A program made the translations under genes and the position numbers. This document shows positions 15,598 to 25,963 of a DNA stretch of 35,751 nucleotides, piece by piece. The notes below the pieces were generated by a model. It searched no databases, was not told the origin of the DNA, and saw only the letters and a list, made by a program, of their open reading frames with translations. Position 1 is the stretch's first letter; each line of letters opens with the position of its first letter. This stretch comes from Cyclobacteriaceae bacterium (GTDB taxonomy: Bacteria; Bacteroidota; Bacteroidia; Cytophagales; Cyclobacteriaceae): contig JAHEGY010000039.1 of assembly GCA_024644875.1 (NCBI GenBank), positions 1-35,751 on the forward strand, in the 5' to 3' direction.

Positions 15598-18500
15598 TTA
15601 CATATTCCTCCGGTATTGGCCGCCTACTTCAAACAGAGTATGGGTGATCTGGCCGAGGGAGCAGTACTTAACAACCTCCACTAGTTGGGAAAAGGTATTT
15701 TCATCCTTCAGGACCACCTTACGGAGTTCTGAAAGTTGCTTTTTACCATCCTGTGCATTGACTTTCTGAAAATTCCTAAGATTTCGGATCTGCCGGTCTT
15801 TTTCTGCATTCGAGGCCCGGGTAATCTCCCCCGGTACCAAAGTTGGGGATCCTTCAGAAGACAGGAATGTGTTTACCCCGACAATCGGATATTCACCCGA
15901 ATGCTTCTTGGTTTCATATAAAAGACTTTCCTCCTGTATCTTTCCACGCTGGTACATGGTTTCCATTGCACCAAGCACGCCACCACGGTCGGTCAGACGA
16001 TCGAATTCCGCCAAAACAGCTTCTTCCACCAGGTCGGTTAATTCTTCTATGATAAAGGAGCCTTGCAGAGGATTTTCATTCTTGGCCAGGCCAAGTTCAC
16101 GGTTGATGATCAGTTGTATGGCCAGGGCCCTTCGAACGGATTCCTCTGTGGGTGTGGTGATCGCCTCATCATAAGCATTGGTATGCAGTGAATTACAATT
16201 GTCATAGACGGCATATAAGGCCTGTAAGGTTGTACGTATATCATTGAAATCTATTTCCTGTGCATGCAGTGATCTTCCAGAAGTCTGGATATGGTACTTG
16301 AGTTTTTGTGCACGCTCATTGCCATGGTACTTGAGTTTAAGTGCTTTGGCCCAGATCCTCCTGGCTACACGTCCGATCACCGCATATTCCGGATCTATCC
16401 CATTGGAAAAGAAGAAGGAAAAATTCGGGGCGAAATCATTCACTTTCATACCCCTTGACAGATAATATTCCAGGTAGGTGAATCCATTGGCCAGGGTAAA
16501 AGCCAGTTGTGTGATTGGATTGGCCCCGGCTTCCGCAATATGATACCCTGAAATAGAAACAGAATAGAAATTCCTGACTTCATTATCAACAAAATATTGC
16601 TGCACATCTCCCATCATGCGCAAGGAAAAATCCGTGGAAAATATACAGGTATTCTGTGCCTGGTCTTCCTTCAAGATATCTGCCTGAACCGTTCCGCGCA
16701 CCCTGGAGATGGTTTCCTGCCTTATCTTTTCATATATCTCCCGGGGCAGCACTTCCTGCCCGGTTATTCCCAGCAACATCAGACCCAGGCCATTATGACC
16801 CTCCGGTAAAGAACCATGATATTCAGGCCTGGATGATCCGGATTTCCCGAATTTTTTATTTAATACCTCCTCAACTTTCTTTTCCAATCCATTTTTCCGG
16901 ATATATTGCTCGCATTGCTGGTCGATGGCCGCATTCAGGAACATAGCACATAGCATAGATGCCGGGCCATTTATCGTCATGGAAACAGAGGTCCCAATAT
17001 CCACCAGGTCGATACCGGAATATAATTTCTTAGCATCATCCAGGGTGCATATACTCACACCTGAGTTACCTACCTTTCCATAAATGTCGGGTCGTTTGTC
17101 CGGATCCTCTCCATAGAGGGTAACTGAATCAAAAGCCGTCGATAACCTTTTGGAAAGCTGATCCCTCGACAGATAGTGAAAGCGCCGGTTGGTCCTTTCC
17201 GGCTCACCTTCCCCGGCGAACATACGGGTAGGGTCTTCAGATTCCCTTTTGAATGGAAAGACTCCTGAAGTATATGGAAACTCCCCAGGCAGGTTTTCTT
17301 GCAAACGCCATCGCAGGATGTCTCCCCAGTCCCGGTAAGCAGGTAAACTAACTTTCGGTATATCCAGGTTGGAAAGTGTTGTTTTCGTGGTATCGACCTT
17401 GATGGTTTTACCCCGGACCGTAAACCTGAAGGTTTTATCCCCGTATTTTTTCCGGACCTTTGGCCATTCACTGATGAGCTTGTAATTTGCAGAACCGAGC
17501 GTATCAATACGATCTTTAAGTTTACCTGAAAGTGTTGATTTAAGTTCATCAGTCAGATCATTATCTTTTTTAATCAGGTCCAGGGTTTGTTTCAGGGCAT
17601 GTGCATTGGAAGCTGTCTCACAATTTTCTTTCACCCAATCGTTATAGTTCCTGATGGTTTCGGATATTTCAGAAAGATATCTATCTCTCTTTGGGGGAAT
17701 GATATAAGGTTTTCTGTCTTCATCTGCCAATCTTTTAACCTTACTGTTCCGGAAATTTCCGGATTTTTCATTTAGTGCTTCAATGGTGGCCACATACAGG
17801 TTCCTGGTGCCCTGGTCTCCAAAGTGAGAGGCCGTTGTTTTATAAACGGGGATTTCAGATTCCATCCCGTCCCATAACAGGTGGTTCCGCCGGTATTGTT
17901 TTTTTATATCCCTGAAGGCATCATCAGCCCCGGACTTATCGGATTTGTTGAGTACAATGATATCTGCAAAATCGAGCATATCGATTTTTTCCAGCTGTGT
18001 GGGTGCGCCGAATTCCGGCGTCATAACGTACATAGAAACATTGGCTATATCTACGATCTCCGTATCCGATTGACCTATGCCGGATGTTTCAATTATGATC
18101 AGATTGAATCCAGCGAATTTCATTATGTCAATCACTTCCCGGATATGGGGACTAAGTGCTACATTAGCCTGCCGGGTGGCCATCGAACGCATATATACCC
18201 TTGGATCGTTGATGGCATTCATACGGATCCTGTCACCCAGAAGAGATCCACCTGATCTTCTTTTGGAAGGATCAATGGATATTATCCCTATGGTCTTGTT
18301 TTTAAAATCCTGCAGGAAATTCCTTACGAATTCATCCACCACTGAAGATTTTCCGGCGCCACCAGTTCCTGTTATTCCGAGGACTGGAATATTCGGTGAG
18401 GTTTTGACACTTTTTAGGATGGATTTACTCTTTGTGTAATGGTTCTCGACCAGAGAGATGAGCTGACCCAGTGATCTGTGATTTTGAGCAGCGATCAGGT

Positions 18501-18960
18501 CCAGATCAATATTCAAATCCTTAGTGATGTCATGGTCGATTTGTTCCAGCACATCATTGATCATCCCCTGCAATCCAAGCTTTCGACCCTCATCAGGTGA
18601 ATAGATCTTCATGATGCCAGCCCTATGCAGCTCCTCGATCTCACCAGTTAAAATAGTGCCACCACCGCCTCCAAATACCTGAATATCCGTAGCCTCTTTT
18701 TCATCCAGCAGGCTTCGCATATATTTGAAGAACTCCATGTGCCCACCCTGATAAGACGTAATACCAATGGCATGGGCATCCTCCTGGATGGCACAATTCA
18801 CGATCTCATCCACCGACCGGTTATGGCCCAGGTGGATAATTTCAGCCCCGGTATACTGGAACACCCTGCGCATGATGTTTATGGATACATCATGGCCGTC
18901 AAAAAGGGAGGCCGCCGTTACAATACGGATCTTGTTTTTTGGTTTATATTGTTGGTTCAA
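15598..18960 (-). CDS. icmF: IcmF: fused isobutyryl-CoA mutase with G-protein chaperone
   Basis: A 1120-residue three-part fusion. Residues 1-145 bind adenosylcobalamin (D21-G-H23-D, then [14 protein letters not shown]). Residues about 190-400 form the MeaI-like GTPase chaperone with P-loop GTGGAGKS (198-205) and NKSD near 340. Residues about 540-1120 are the mutase barrel. The two residues that separate isobutyryl-CoA from methylmalonyl-CoA mutases are both of the IcmF type: Phe568 in GVFPF (Tyr in methylmalonyl-CoA mutase) and Gln769 in DQAQN (Arg in that enzyme). It interconverts isobutyryl-CoA and n-butyryl-CoA and may accept related acyl-CoAs. The start is TTG at 18958-18960: an in-frame stop lies just upstream, no ATG intervenes, and the next ATG is past the B12 histidine. 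No cobalamin riboswitch is apparent in the 272-bp gap upstream. Confidence 0.95.
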   Translation of the reverse strand: MNQQYKPKNKIRIVTAASLFDGHDVSINIMRRVFQYTGAEIIHLGHNRSVDEIVNCAIQEDAHAIGITSYQGGHMEFFKYMRSLLDEKEATDIQVFGGGGGTILTGEIEELHRAGIMKIYSPDEGRKLGLQGMINDVLEQIDHDITKDLNIDLDLIAAQNHRSLGQLISLVENHYTKSKSILKSVKTSPNIPVLGITGTGGAGKSSVVDEFVRNFLQDFKNKTIGIISIDPSKRRSGGSLLGDRIRMNAINDPRVYMRSMATRQANVALSPHIREVIDIMKFAGFNLIIIETSGIGQSDTEIVDIANVSMYVMTPEFGAPTQLEKIDMLDFADIIVLNKSDKSGADDAFRDIKKQYRRNHLLWDGMESEIPVYKTTASHFGDQGTRNLYVATIEALNEKSGNFRNSKVKRLADEDRKPYIIPPKRDRYLSEISETIRNYNDWVKENCETASNAHALKQTLDLIKKDNDLTDELKSTLSGKLKDRIDTLGSANYKLISEWPKVRKKYGDKTFRFTVRGKTIKVDTTKTTLSNLDIPKVSLPAYRDWGDILRWRLQENLPGEFPYTSGVFPFKRESEDPTRMFAGEGEPERTNRRFHYLSRDQLSKRLSTAFDSVTLYGEDPDKRPDIYGKVGNSGVSICTLDDAKKLYSGIDLVDIGTSVSMTINGPASMLCAMFLNAAIDQQCEQYIRKNGLEKKVEEVLNKKFGKSGSSRPEYHGSLPEGHNGLGLMLLGITGQEVLPREIYEKIRQETISRVRGTVQADILKEDQAQNTCIFSTDFSLRMMGDVQQYFVDNEVRNFYSVSISGYHIAEAGANPITQLAFTLANGFTYLEYYLSRGMKVNDFAPNFSFFFSNGIDPEYAVIGRVARRIWAKALKLKYHGNERAQKLKYHIQTSGRSLHAQEIDFNDIRTTLQALYAVYDNCNSLHTNAYDEAITTPTEESVRRALAIQLIINRELGLAKNENPLQGSFIIEELTDLVEEAVLAEFDRLTDRGGVLGAMETMYQRGKIQEESLLYETKKHSGEYPIVGVNTFLSSEGSPTLVPGEITRASNAEKDRQIRNLRNFQKVNAQDGKKQLSELRKVVLKDENTFSQLVEVVKYCSLGQITHTLFEVGGQYRRNM

Positions 18961-19232
18961 ATGTTCTTTAATTTTTAAATCAACCCTTTAATTTAGTGAA
19001 TATTATGGAAAACACCTTATTGAGAAATTTCTATTATTATTATTGTCAGATATACGTTATGGAACCATTTAAGAGTCCATGGAGTGATTGTTCTTTACAG
19101 GAATATTATAATCTGCGGAATAAAAATGTTAGTCCACAAAAAAACTCTGTAAAAATCCTTAGATTTCGAACTTTATTGAGAATTTAGAATCCTCTTTTGA
19201 ATGCTCAAATTGAGAACTTAAATTATAATTAA

Positions 19233-20447
19233 ATGGTCGATGTTGCCTTTATCATACTATTCGCCCTTATCGGGAACATAATCTTCAAGAGGATAGGCCT
19301 TCCGGGAATCTTGGGTATGATCGCAGCTGGAATTATCCTCGGCCCAAGCGTCCTCAATCTGATAGATCCTGAGATCCGGGCGGTGCTGAAAGAATTTAAA
19401 ACCATTGCACTGATCGTCATCCTCTTCCGTGCCGGATTGGGGATTGACAGGGCGACATTAAACAGGATCGGAGGTCCGGCGATCAGGATGGGATTTATCC
19501 CGGTGGTCGTGGAAGGGGCTGCTGTGGCTGCCGTTTCCTACTGGCTATTGGATCTGCCCCTGCATGCTGCCGGTATGCTGGGATTTATTATTGCCGCCGT
19601 ATCTCCGGCTATAGTTGTACCGTCTATGCTTGAGCTTCGCGAGAAGGGTTTAGGCAAGGAAAAGGGTATCCCCACATTAATATTGGCGGGGGCCTCTTTA
19701 GATGATATTATTGCCATCACAATCTTTGGTGTATTCGCCAGCCTGGCAGCAGGAGCGGCGACCAACTGGACCTATGTATTCCTGAGTGTGCCGGCAGGTA
19801 TCCTGGCTGGGGCAGGGATCGGTGTGGTTATTGGATTTATCTCTATATGGTTTTTTAAAAAGTACCATATCCGGGATACCATGAAAGTGATCATCTTCAT
19901 GATTGTCGCGGTCATATTTTATGATACGGCGGAATTGCCTGCCATCAAGAACTATATTCCTATTGCTGCCCTTCTTGGCGTTATGGCTATCGGATTCATA
20001 TTGCTGGAAAAGTATGATGTGTTGGCCAACCGGATGGCCACGAAATTCAGCAAGATATGGGTATTGGCCGAGATATTGCTTTTTGTATACATAGGAACAG
20101 AAGTTCAGATATCGAAAATCGACCATTCCTTGATCGGTGTGGGAGTGGTGATTCTGCTCCTTGGATTAATTGCAAGGAGCCTGGGCGTTTGGATATCCTT
20201 GTTCGGTTCTGAACTGACCATGAAAGAGAAGATATTCTGCATGATCGCATACTGGCCCAAAGCAACGGTTCAGGCTGCTATGGGAGCCGTACCTTTAACA
20301 ATGATCATGAGCGGTAATATCACTTCCCTGTCTGAAGAAATAGGACAGGTGATCCTTGCCATGGCAGTACTGAGTATTATCGTAACTGCACCTCTTGGTG
20401 CCATTGGAATAAAATTGACTGGTCCGAGGTTTTTAAAGAGAGATTAA
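19233..20447 (+). CDS. Cation:proton antiporter (Na+(K+)/H+ exchanger)
   Basis: A 404-residue membrane protein with about 11-12 hydrophobic segments and no cytosolic C-terminal domain such as RCK/TrkA-N. Motifs of the monovalent cation:proton antiporter superfamily are visible: LPGILGMIAAGIILGP (23-38), ILFRAGLGID (63-72), AVSPAIVVPS (122-131), the ion-site pair Asp157-Asp158 in GASLDD, and YWPKATVQAAMG near residue 340. The double aspartate is the pattern of electrogenic exchangers. It probably exports Na+ or K+ in exchange for H+, for pH or salt homeostasis. ATG 19233 starts directly with the first membrane helix. It is divergent from icmF and convergent with the THUMP methyltransferase. 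Confidence 0.88.
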   Translation: MVDVAFIILFALIGNIIFKRIGLPGILGMIAAGIILGPSVLNLIDPEIRAVLKEFKTIALIVILFRAGLGIDRATLNRIGGPAIRMGFIPVVVEGAAVAAVSYWLLDLPLHAAGMLGFIIAAVSPAIVVPSMLELREKGLGKEKGIPTLILAGASLDDIIAITIFGVFASLAAGAATNWTYVFLSVPAGILAGAGIGVVIGFISIWFFKKYHIRDTMKVIIFMIVAVIFYDTAELPAIKNYIPIAALLGVMAIGFILLEKYDVLANRMATKFSKIWVLAEILLFVYIGTEVQISKIDHSLIGVGVVILLLGLIARSLGVWISLFGSELTMKEKIFCMIAYWPKATVQAAMGAVPLTMIMSGNITSLSEEIGQVILAMAVLSIIVTAPLGAIGIKLTGPRFLKRD

Positions 20448-20489
20448 TCTAACAACCCGTAGAATATCATCCTGGATTCACCGGCGATT

Positions 20490-20511
20490 TTGAGCTGTAA
20501 GGAAAGCTCAA
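20490..20511. other. Hairpin at a convergent gene end
   Basis: TTGAGCT (20490-20496) and AGCTCAA (20505-20511) form a 7-bp stem with an 8-nt loop between the antiporter and methyltransferase genes, overlapping the latter's stop codon. No T-run follows on either strand, so it is at best a weak terminator. Confidence 0.3.
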
Positions 20512-21695
20512 GAAGGTGAATAACGGTCAGGCTTACGTGAAAGTTTCTTAGTTCCTTCATAAAGTTCGTATTCCAGAAGCCGGCACTCGATCATTGCATT
20601 TAAAAAGGGCAGTTTACGTTTCGTTCGCAATCCCACGGATTTTGCCAGTTCAGGATTACCGGTAAAGACATAACCAGTCCGGCCTTTGCAATCGTTCTTG
20701 AAAAAATCCCCGATGTGCCCATAAATCGGTTTTAACTGGTCTACCTGGCCCATTCTTTCCCCGTACTCTGGATTCATGATCACGATTCCACCTTCTCCCA
20801 CCATCAGGGTATCCTGAAATTTGCATCTGGAGAATTGGATGAGATCCAATACCCCTGCCCATTTTGCGTTTGCCTTTGCTGCCCGTAAGGCTCCTGCATG
20901 TATATCCGTAGCAATGATCTGTGGAAGATCCTGGTCGGTTACCTGATCCTCAATTTCTTTTTTCACCTCCTTGTAATATGCAGAATCATAACCATTTATA
21001 TGCATAAAGCTGTAGTTGCTCCTGCTCAATCCCGGGTATCTTTTGCTGGCCATCAATGCAGCTTCTATGGCCAGGGTTCCGCTACCACACATGGGATTGA
21101 TAAATGGACTTTTACTATCCCAACCAGTATTCACTATGATCGATGCTGCGAGGGCTTCCGATAACGGAGCTTTCCATCCCTCAAGGCGGTATCCATGCTT
21201 TGCGATAGATTCCCCACTCGTATCAATATATACTGAGCAGGTATTATCTACCCAGTATACAAACAAGGAGAGTTGACTGCTGTCTTTTCCTGAATCCGGC
21301 CGTTCGCCTTTTGCTTCCATGAAATGATCAGCGATGGCATCCTTTACTTTCAGGTTTACAATGCGGTTGTCACGAATTCCTTTCTGATTACTATATGAAT
21401 TGATACTAAAATATCCGTTCAAAGGGATAATATCGGTCCAGTCATATCCTTTGATCTTTTTATATAACCTTCCCAGGTCAAAAGCTTTGAATGTATTCAG
21501 ATGATATAAAACCCGGTGAGCCGTCCTTAGTTTTAAGTTCAGCCGAATCGCATCCTTGAGGGTTCCATTTACGGATACATTAAGCCTGTCACGACCAATT
21601 ACTTTGTATCCTAATTGTTGTAATTCTCCCCGGAGTGCATTTTCGGTATGAAGGGCATGGGTGATCAGGATCTTTTGTGATGTATCAAAATTCAA
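20508..21695 (-). CDS. THUMP-domain class I RNA N2-guanine methyltransferase (RlmL N-half / YpsC-like)
   Basis: A 395-residue protein with an N-terminal ferredoxin-like/THUMP region (residues about 1-165) that binds structured RNA and a C-terminal SAM-dependent methyltransferase domain. The SAM motif INPMCGSGTLAIEAALMA is at 199-216, as in the family that makes N2-methylguanosine in 23S rRNA (E. coli RlmL N-half, position 2445) or tRNA. The catalytic motif, usually (N/D)PPY, reads NPEY at 308-311 in VIMNPEYGERMG; the DNA (CCA GAG TAC) is clear. The following YGER is conserved, so the protein looks intact. It lacks the RlmK second half. A GNAT gene lies 43 bp upstream on the same strand and may be co-transcribed. 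Confidence 0.88.
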   Translation of the reverse strand: MNFDTSQKILITHALHTENALRGELQQLGYKVIGRDRLNVSVNGTLKDAIRLNLKLRTAHRVLYHLNTFKAFDLGRLYKKIKGYDWTDIIPLNGYFSINSYSNQKGIRDNRIVNLKVKDAIADHFMEAKGERPDSGKDSSQLSLFVYWVDNTCSVYIDTSGESIAKHGYRLEGWKAPLSEALAASIIVNTGWDSKSPFINPMCGSGTLAIEAALMASKRYPGLSRSNYSFMHINGYDSAYYKEVKKEIEDQVTDQDLPQIIATDIHAGALRAAKANAKWAGVLDLIQFSRCKFQDTLMVGEGGIVIMNPEYGERMGQVDQLKPIYGHIGDFFKNDCKGRTGYVFTGNPELAKSVGLRTKRKLPFLNAMIECRLLEYELYEGTKKLSRKPDRYSPS

Positions 21696-21738
21696 ATGCG
21701 AAAAGGATTATGTCATATATCAGTGAAGATGTAATATT

Positions 21739-22176
21739 TCACCTTTTCAATCGCATTTCAAAGAAATTCTTTTCAAAACCTACATCTTCAAGCAATTCCA
21801 GTGCAGGACTGTTCAGGGAAGCATGGTAGGCAATTTCTCCGCTGGTCAGCTGTATTGCCTTTTTTAATAATTTTTTTTCAATTTCAGGATAGGCGGAATT
21901 TGGATCCGCAGCAAAATAGACCATCAGGTTTTTGGGCACATAGCCTTCCATGTTGGTTCGGTTTACAACTACGGATCCGATAATAGAGCTGTTGTCTTCC
22001 GCCAATAAGACAAACCCTCCCTGATACTTGTAAGGACTTAATGCATAATCAACAGACCTGAATATATTCTCAAGTTCATCTTCTGATGCGATCTGGTATT
22101 TGAATATGAAATTTACGATACGGTTTACCGTCAAAGTAGTGGTATTGCTGAAGCCCGTGATTGCATAAATGTCCAT
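21739..22176 (-). CDS. Probable GNAT-family N-acetyltransferase
   Basis: A 145-residue protein with GNAT-like layout: a helical N-terminus (SEDELENIFRSVD), a strand pair GGFVLLAEDNSSIIGSVVVN at about 74-93, the central strand NLMVYFAADPNSAY, and a C-terminal pattern NSPALELLEDVGFEKNFFEM like the A-x-xLYxxxGF tail of acetyltransferases. The acetyl-CoA pyrophosphate loop (Q/RxxGxG/A) is not clearly present, the equivalent region reading PEIEKKLLKKA. This degenerate loop leaves function uncertain; in short family members the fold can be kept without known activity. It sits between the sdhB terminator and the THUMP methyltransferase gene, in the direction of the latter. Confidence 0.6.
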   Translation of the reverse strand: MDIYAITGFSNTTTLTVNRIVNFIFKYQIASEDELENIFRSVDYALSPYKYQGGFVLLAEDNSSIIGSVVVNRTNMEGYVPKNLMVYFAADPNSAYPEIEKKLLKKAIQLTSGEIAYHASLNSPALELLEDVGFEKNFFEMRLKR

Positions 22177-22258
22177 GGGTATAAAAAAGATATAAAAGAA
22201 GCACTATGGCAATACACTTTTCGTCAGGACAAACCCATGTAATAAAAGTTGATAAAAT

Positions 22259-22323
22259 AAAAAAATCCCGGTTGCTTACCGGCGGATTTGCTGTAAGGCA
22301 TACCTGCCGGCAGAAGCGGGATT
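22259..22323 (-). terminator. Large branched intrinsic terminator after sdhB
   Basis: On the minus strand AATCCCG (complement of 22317-22323) pairs with CGGGATT (complement of 22264-22270), and an inner stem joins CCGGC with GCCGG; seven T follow (22259-22265). The hairpin contains the palindrome CTGCCGGCAG, similar to repeats scattered through Bacteroidota genomes. It separates the sdhCAB operon from the GNAT and methyltransferase genes. Confidence 0.75.
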
Positions 22324-22355
22324 AAGTGAAGTTAATCCAGGCCAAATCGATTGAA

Positions 22356-23111
22356 TTACGTCGTTACTTTCGCTGTAAAATATTCCCTGTTCATGCGGGC
22401 TATGACGGACAGGTCAATGCCTTTTGGACATTCTGCGGAGCAGGCACCTGTATTGGTACACGCACCAAAACCTTCGGCATCCATCTGTGCCACCATCTTC
22501 ATGGCCCTTTCTTTTCGTTCAATATCACCTTGTGGCAATAAAGCCAACTGGGATACCTTGGCAGCGGTAAACAACATGGCGGAAGCATTTTTACAAACAG
22601 CCACGCATGCACCGCATCCGATACAGGCTGCGGCATCCATGGCCAGTTCAGCGTTCACTTTTTGGATGGGAATTGCATTGGCATCAACAGCAGCACCGGT
22701 ATTAACGGAGATAAATCCGCCGGCCTGCACGATCCTGTCAAAAGCTGACCGGTCGACCACCAGGTCCTTGATAACCGGGAAAGCATTGGCCCTCCAAGGC
22801 TCTATCGTGATCTTAGCCCCATCTTTAAATACCCGCATGTGTAACTGGCATACGGTGATCTCTTCATCCGGTCCGTGAGGCCTTCCGTTGATGAACAGGC
22901 TGCACATGCCACATATCCCTTCACGACAGTCATGATCAAAATGAACCGGATCCTCACCATTTTCGGAAAGCTGGTCATTCAATATATCCAGCATTTCAAG
23001 AAATGATGTTCCCGGGGATATGTCTTCCACTTTATAAGTTTTAAAAGCGCCTTTCATGTTGGCATTTGGCTGACGCCATATCTTTAAAGTATATGTTCTT
23101 TCTTTTTCCAT
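22356..23111 (-). CDS. sdhB: Succinate dehydrogenase/fumarate reductase iron-sulfur subunit
   Basis: A 251-residue subunit that carries electrons from the flavin to the quinone site. The [2Fe-2S] cysteines are 62, 67, 70 and 88 (CREGICGMC). [11 protein letters not shown] supplies 163, 166, 169 and 173, and [12 protein letters not shown] supplies 218, 224 and 228 for the [4Fe-4S] and [3Fe-4S] centres. The spacing between the two C-terminal clusters and the CxGCGACVAxC form are those of the Bacteroidota / epsilonproteobacterial type. The ATG overlaps the sdhA stop codon by one base (TAATG), implying translational coupling. Sequence alone does not settle the preferred direction, succinate oxidation or fumarate reduction. 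Confidence 0.95.
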   Translation of the reverse strand: MEKERTYTLKIWRQPNANMKGAFKTYKVEDISPGTSFLEMLDILNDQLSENGEDPVHFDHDCREGICGMCSLFINGRPHGPDEEITVCQLHMRVFKDGAKITIEPWRANAFPVIKDLVVDRSAFDRIVQAGGFISVNTGAAVDANAIPIQKVNAELAMDAAACIGCGACVAVCKNASAMLFTAAKVSQLALLPQGDIERKERAMKMVAQMDAEGFGACTNTGACSAECPKGIDLSVIARMNREYFTAKVTT

Positions 23112-25045
23112 TATTTATAGCTTCTTTGAGTCAATTTAACATTTTCAAATACCAATTCTTCTTTATGCAATACCTCAGGTTTACCCTCACCTTGGTATTC
23201 CCAGGCAGAAACATAGGCGAAATTCTTATCATCCCGCTTGGCTTCTCCTTCCGGGGTTTTGCTTTCCTCTCTGAAATGTCCCCCGCAAGATTCTTTTCTA
23301 TCCAGTGCATCGTTCACCATGAGTTCAGCCAGTTCCATGAAATCAGCTACCCTCAAGGCCTTTTCAAGTGTCATGTTCAGTTCTTCGTTGACACCCAGTA
23401 CTTTTACATCTTTCCAATATTCTTCCCTTAATTTTTGGATCTCTTCAATGGCTTCTTTCAGTCCCTGTGCATTCCTGGACATCCCACATTTTTCCCACAT
23501 AATATGTCCTAATTGTTTGTGGAACTGGTCTACGGTTTTCGACCCATTGATATTAAGCAACTTATCTATCCGCTCCTTCACCTCTTTTTCTGCCTTCTGG
23601 AATTCAGGATGTTCCGTCGACACTTTGTCATAAGGCATATCTGCCAGATAATCCCCAATGGTGTATGGTATTACAAAATACCCGTCAGCGAGCCCCTGCA
23701 TCAGTGCGCTTGCACCCAGCCTGTTCGCCCCATGGTCAGAGAAATTGCATTCTCCTGTAGCATACAGTCCTGGAATGGTCGTCATAAGGTTATAATCTAC
23801 CCACAAACCTCCCATGGTATAGTGAATCGCCGGATAGATCATCATAGGCGTTTCATACGGGTTGTCATCCACGATCTTTTCATACATCTGGAACAGGTTT
23901 CCGTATTTGGCTTTGATCACATCTACTCCATCCCTATCAATGGCATCTCTGAAATCTAGAAATACGGCAAGCCCTGTCTCACCCACTCCACGGCCTTCAT
24001 CACACACATTCTTGGCATTACGTGAGGCCACATCCCTGGGGACGAGGTTGCCAAAAGATGGATATATCCTTTCCAGGTAGTAATCCCTGTCTTCTTCCGG
24101 AATTTCTGTGGGTTTCATTTCCCCAGCCTTAAGCTTCTCTGCAATTTCCTTGGTCTTAGGTACCCAAACCCGGCCGTCATTTCTTAAGGATTCGGACATC
24201 AGCGTGAGTTTTGACTGCTGGTCACCATGAACCGGTATGCAGGTAGGATGAATCTGTGTGAAACTGGGGTTGCCGAAAAAGGCGCCTTTTTTATGAGCCC
24301 GCCAGACAGCCGATCCGTTACAGCCCATGGCCATTGTGGACAGGAAAAATACATTGCCATATCCACCAGTAGCCAGCACGACGACGTGGGCACTGTGGGA
24401 CTCGACTTTTCCCGTAATCATATTCCGGGTAACGATTCCCCGGGCCTTGCCATCCACCAGCACCACATCCAGCATCTCTGTTCTCGGGAAAAGTGTCACT
24501 TTCCCGGCAGCCACCTGCCGGCTTAAAGCTGAATAGGCGCCCAGAAGCAACTGCTGACCGGTTTGTCCCCGTGCATAGAAGGTTCTTGACACCTGTGCAC
24601 CTCCGAAGGACCGGTTATCCAGCAAGCCGCCATATTCCCGGGCGAAAGGGACTCCCTGGGCAACACACTGGTCGATGATGTTGTTGCTTACTTCAGCCAA
24701 TCTGTATACATTGGCTTCCCTGGAACGGTAATCACCACCTTTTATAGTATCATAAAACAACCTGAAAACACTATCCCCGTCGTTGGTGTAATTTTTTGCA
24801 GCATTAATTCCGCCCTGTGCAGCGATTGAATGCGCTCTCCTGGCACTGTCCTGGTATAAGAAGGCCTTCACATTATAGCCCAGTTCCCCGAAGGATGCGG
24901 CTGCTGAAGCGCCGGCAAGACCTGTGCCTACGACAATGATATCATATTTTCGCTTATTAGCGGGATTAACAAGTTTTAAGTTGAACTTATGTTTGGTCCA
25001 TTTCTCTGCTAAGGGACCATCCGGTATTTTTGAATCAAGAGACAT
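23111..25045 (-). CDS. sdhA: Succinate dehydrogenase/fumarate reductase flavoprotein subunit
   Basis: A 644-residue catalytic subunit. The FAD-binding GTGLAGAS motif is at 40-47, and His72 in [11 protein letters not shown] is the residue that binds FAD covalently. HPTCIPVHG near 265 and the [17 protein letters not shown] signature near 440 are typical of the active site. It interconverts succinate and fumarate on the cytosolic side of the inner membrane. The N-terminal extension of about 33 residues before the FAD strand is usual for the Bacteroidota form. It is 17 bp after sdhC and overlaps sdhB by one base, in the order C-A-B. Fumarate reduction is a common use of this complex in anaerobic Bacteroidota, so frdA would be an equally fair name. 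Confidence 0.95.
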   Translation of the reverse strand: MSLDSKIPDGPLAEKWTKHKFNLKLVNPANKRKYDIIVVGTGLAGASAAASFGELGYNVKAFLYQDSARRAHSIAAQGGINAAKNYTNDGDSVFRLFYDTIKGGDYRSREANVYRLAEVSNNIIDQCVAQGVPFAREYGGLLDNRSFGGAQVSRTFYARGQTGQQLLLGAYSALSRQVAAGKVTLFPRTEMLDVVLVDGKARGIVTRNMITGKVESHSAHVVVLATGGYGNVFFLSTMAMGCNGSAVWRAHKKGAFFGNPSFTQIHPTCIPVHGDQQSKLTLMSESLRNDGRVWVPKTKEIAEKLKAGEMKPTEIPEEDRDYYLERIYPSFGNLVPRDVASRNAKNVCDEGRGVGETGLAVFLDFRDAIDRDGVDVIKAKYGNLFQMYEKIVDDNPYETPMMIYPAIHYTMGGLWVDYNLMTTIPGLYATGECNFSDHGANRLGASALMQGLADGYFVIPYTIGDYLADMPYDKVSTEHPEFQKAEKEVKERIDKLLNINGSKTVDQFHKQLGHIMWEKCGMSRNAQGLKEAIEEIQKLREEYWKDVKVLGVNEELNMTLEKALRVADFMELAELMVNDALDRKESCGGHFREESKTPEGEAKRDDKNFAYVSAWEYQGEGKPEVLHKEELVFENVKLTQRSYK

Positions 25046-25062
25046 AATTATCTATTCAATTA

Positions 25063-25746
25063 TTATTTCATAAAAAAGTAAATATAAACGGGCATGCTGG
25101 CAAATCCCAGTGGTACCACGACTGCATACAGGATGCCAAGAAACCTAATAGCTGGAGTATATCGATCATGATTAAGGCCCAGTGTCTGAAATGCACTTTG
25201 AAATCCATGCCATAAATGGAAGGCAAGTGCTGTCAGCCCTATCAGGTAAGCTATGACCACATAGGTATATTGGAATTGCAATATGACCAGCTTATATAAA
25301 TCCCGGTTGCCGTTGGCGTCGATCTCAAATTCATATCCTCCTCCGAACTTAAACTGCCACCAGAAATCCTTCAGGTGCATGATCAGGAAGATAAAAATAA
25401 GAGAACCAAGCAAAGTCATACTGCGGGAAGCCCAGGAACTATTCTGGTTGGCATGTTCTACCGCATACCGGACCGGCCTGGCTTTCCGGTTCAGAATCCA
25501 AAGCATAAAAGCATAAAAAGCATGTAGTAAAATGCTAAAGTATAGCAAATACGAAACAGCTTTTATTAATGGAAACGATGTCATAAAAACTGCATAACTG
25601 TTAAAGGCCAATCCCCCGTCACCTGAGAAAATCGACAGATTTCCAATCAGATGTATGACCAGGAATAAAATTAAAAATAGTCCGGTTAAAGACATTAATA
25701 GTTTTTTGCCAATGGAACTACCCAAAGTATCTGTAATCCAACTCAT
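25063..25746 (-). CDS. sdhC: Succinate dehydrogenase/fumarate reductase cytochrome b subunit
   Basis: A 227-residue integral membrane subunit with five hydrophobic segments (about 15-37, 60-84, 108-127, 155-177 and 200-222), the layout of cytochrome b558-type anchors that hold two hemes. Histidines in or near the helices include His32, His75, His124, His177 and His180, enough to supply the four axial heme ligands. It anchors SdhAB and passes electrons to or from the quinone pool. It is the first gene of the operon; a TAnnTTTG promoter lies about 60 bp upstream. No separate sdhD is present, as expected for the single-anchor type. Confidence 0.93.
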   Translation of the reverse strand: MSWITDTLGSSIGKKLLMSLTGLFLILFLVIHLIGNLSIFSGDGGLAFNSYAVFMTSFPLIKAVSYLLYFSILLHAFYAFMLWILNRKARPVRYAVEHANQNSSWASRSMTLLGSLIFIFLIMHLKDFWWQFKFGGGYEFEIDANGNRDLYKLVILQFQYTYVVIAYLIGLTALAFHLWHGFQSAFQTLGLNHDRYTPAIRFLGILYAVVVPLGFASMPVYIYFFMK

Positions 25747-25801
25747 GTTCTATTAATTTTATGATCTGTATAGTAAAAAAACAAGGTATGATGTGATGTA
25801 T

Positions 25802-25835
25802 CAAAAGTATATCGATTCAAAAAACTGATAATCAA
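25802..25835 (-). promoter_or_regulatory. Candidate promoter of the sdhCAB operon
   Basis: On the minus strand TACTTTTG (25802-25809) fits TAnnTTTG, with TTG at 25833-25835 after a 23-bp spacer, the upper limit of the Bacteroidota range. The leader to the sdhC ATG would be about 50 nt. Confidence 0.45.
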
Positions 25836-25903
25836 AAATAAGAAATTAATTTTCATATTTAAAGAATAATTACATTGTAAGCATAACTTATTGTTAATTT
25901 TAT

Positions 25904-25931
25904 TTGTTTGTATATTAGTTGATTAGTTTTG
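25904..25931 (+). promoter_or_regulatory. Candidate promoter of the T9SS-exported protein gene
   Basis: TTG at 25904-25906 and TAGTTTTG at 25924-25931 with a 17-bp spacer fit TTG-N17-23-TAnnTTTG. The -7 box and following bases TAGTTTTGTCGTT are identical to those before fabD (29327-29339). The ATG is 33 bp downstream. Confidence 0.5.
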
Positions 25932-25963
25932 TCGTTGATATTACATAGTATATAGGAATTTTG

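Noticed and set aside
18996-19187. 63-codon frame between icmF and the antiporter gene
   Set aside because: Low-complexity composition (YYYY, many N and K), no recognisable domain, and it lies in an AT-rich divergent promoter region.
18961-19232. Cobalamin riboswitch before icmF, and three ATTGAGAA copies (19019, 19175, 19209)
   Set aside because: No B12-box or conserved cobalamin riboswitch core was seen, and the 8-bp repeats are irregularly spaced in AT-rich DNA.
22351-22878. 175-codon plus-strand frame opposite sdhB
   Set aside because: It is fully antisense to a well-conserved gene and its translation shows no domain; a shadow of sdhB codon usage.
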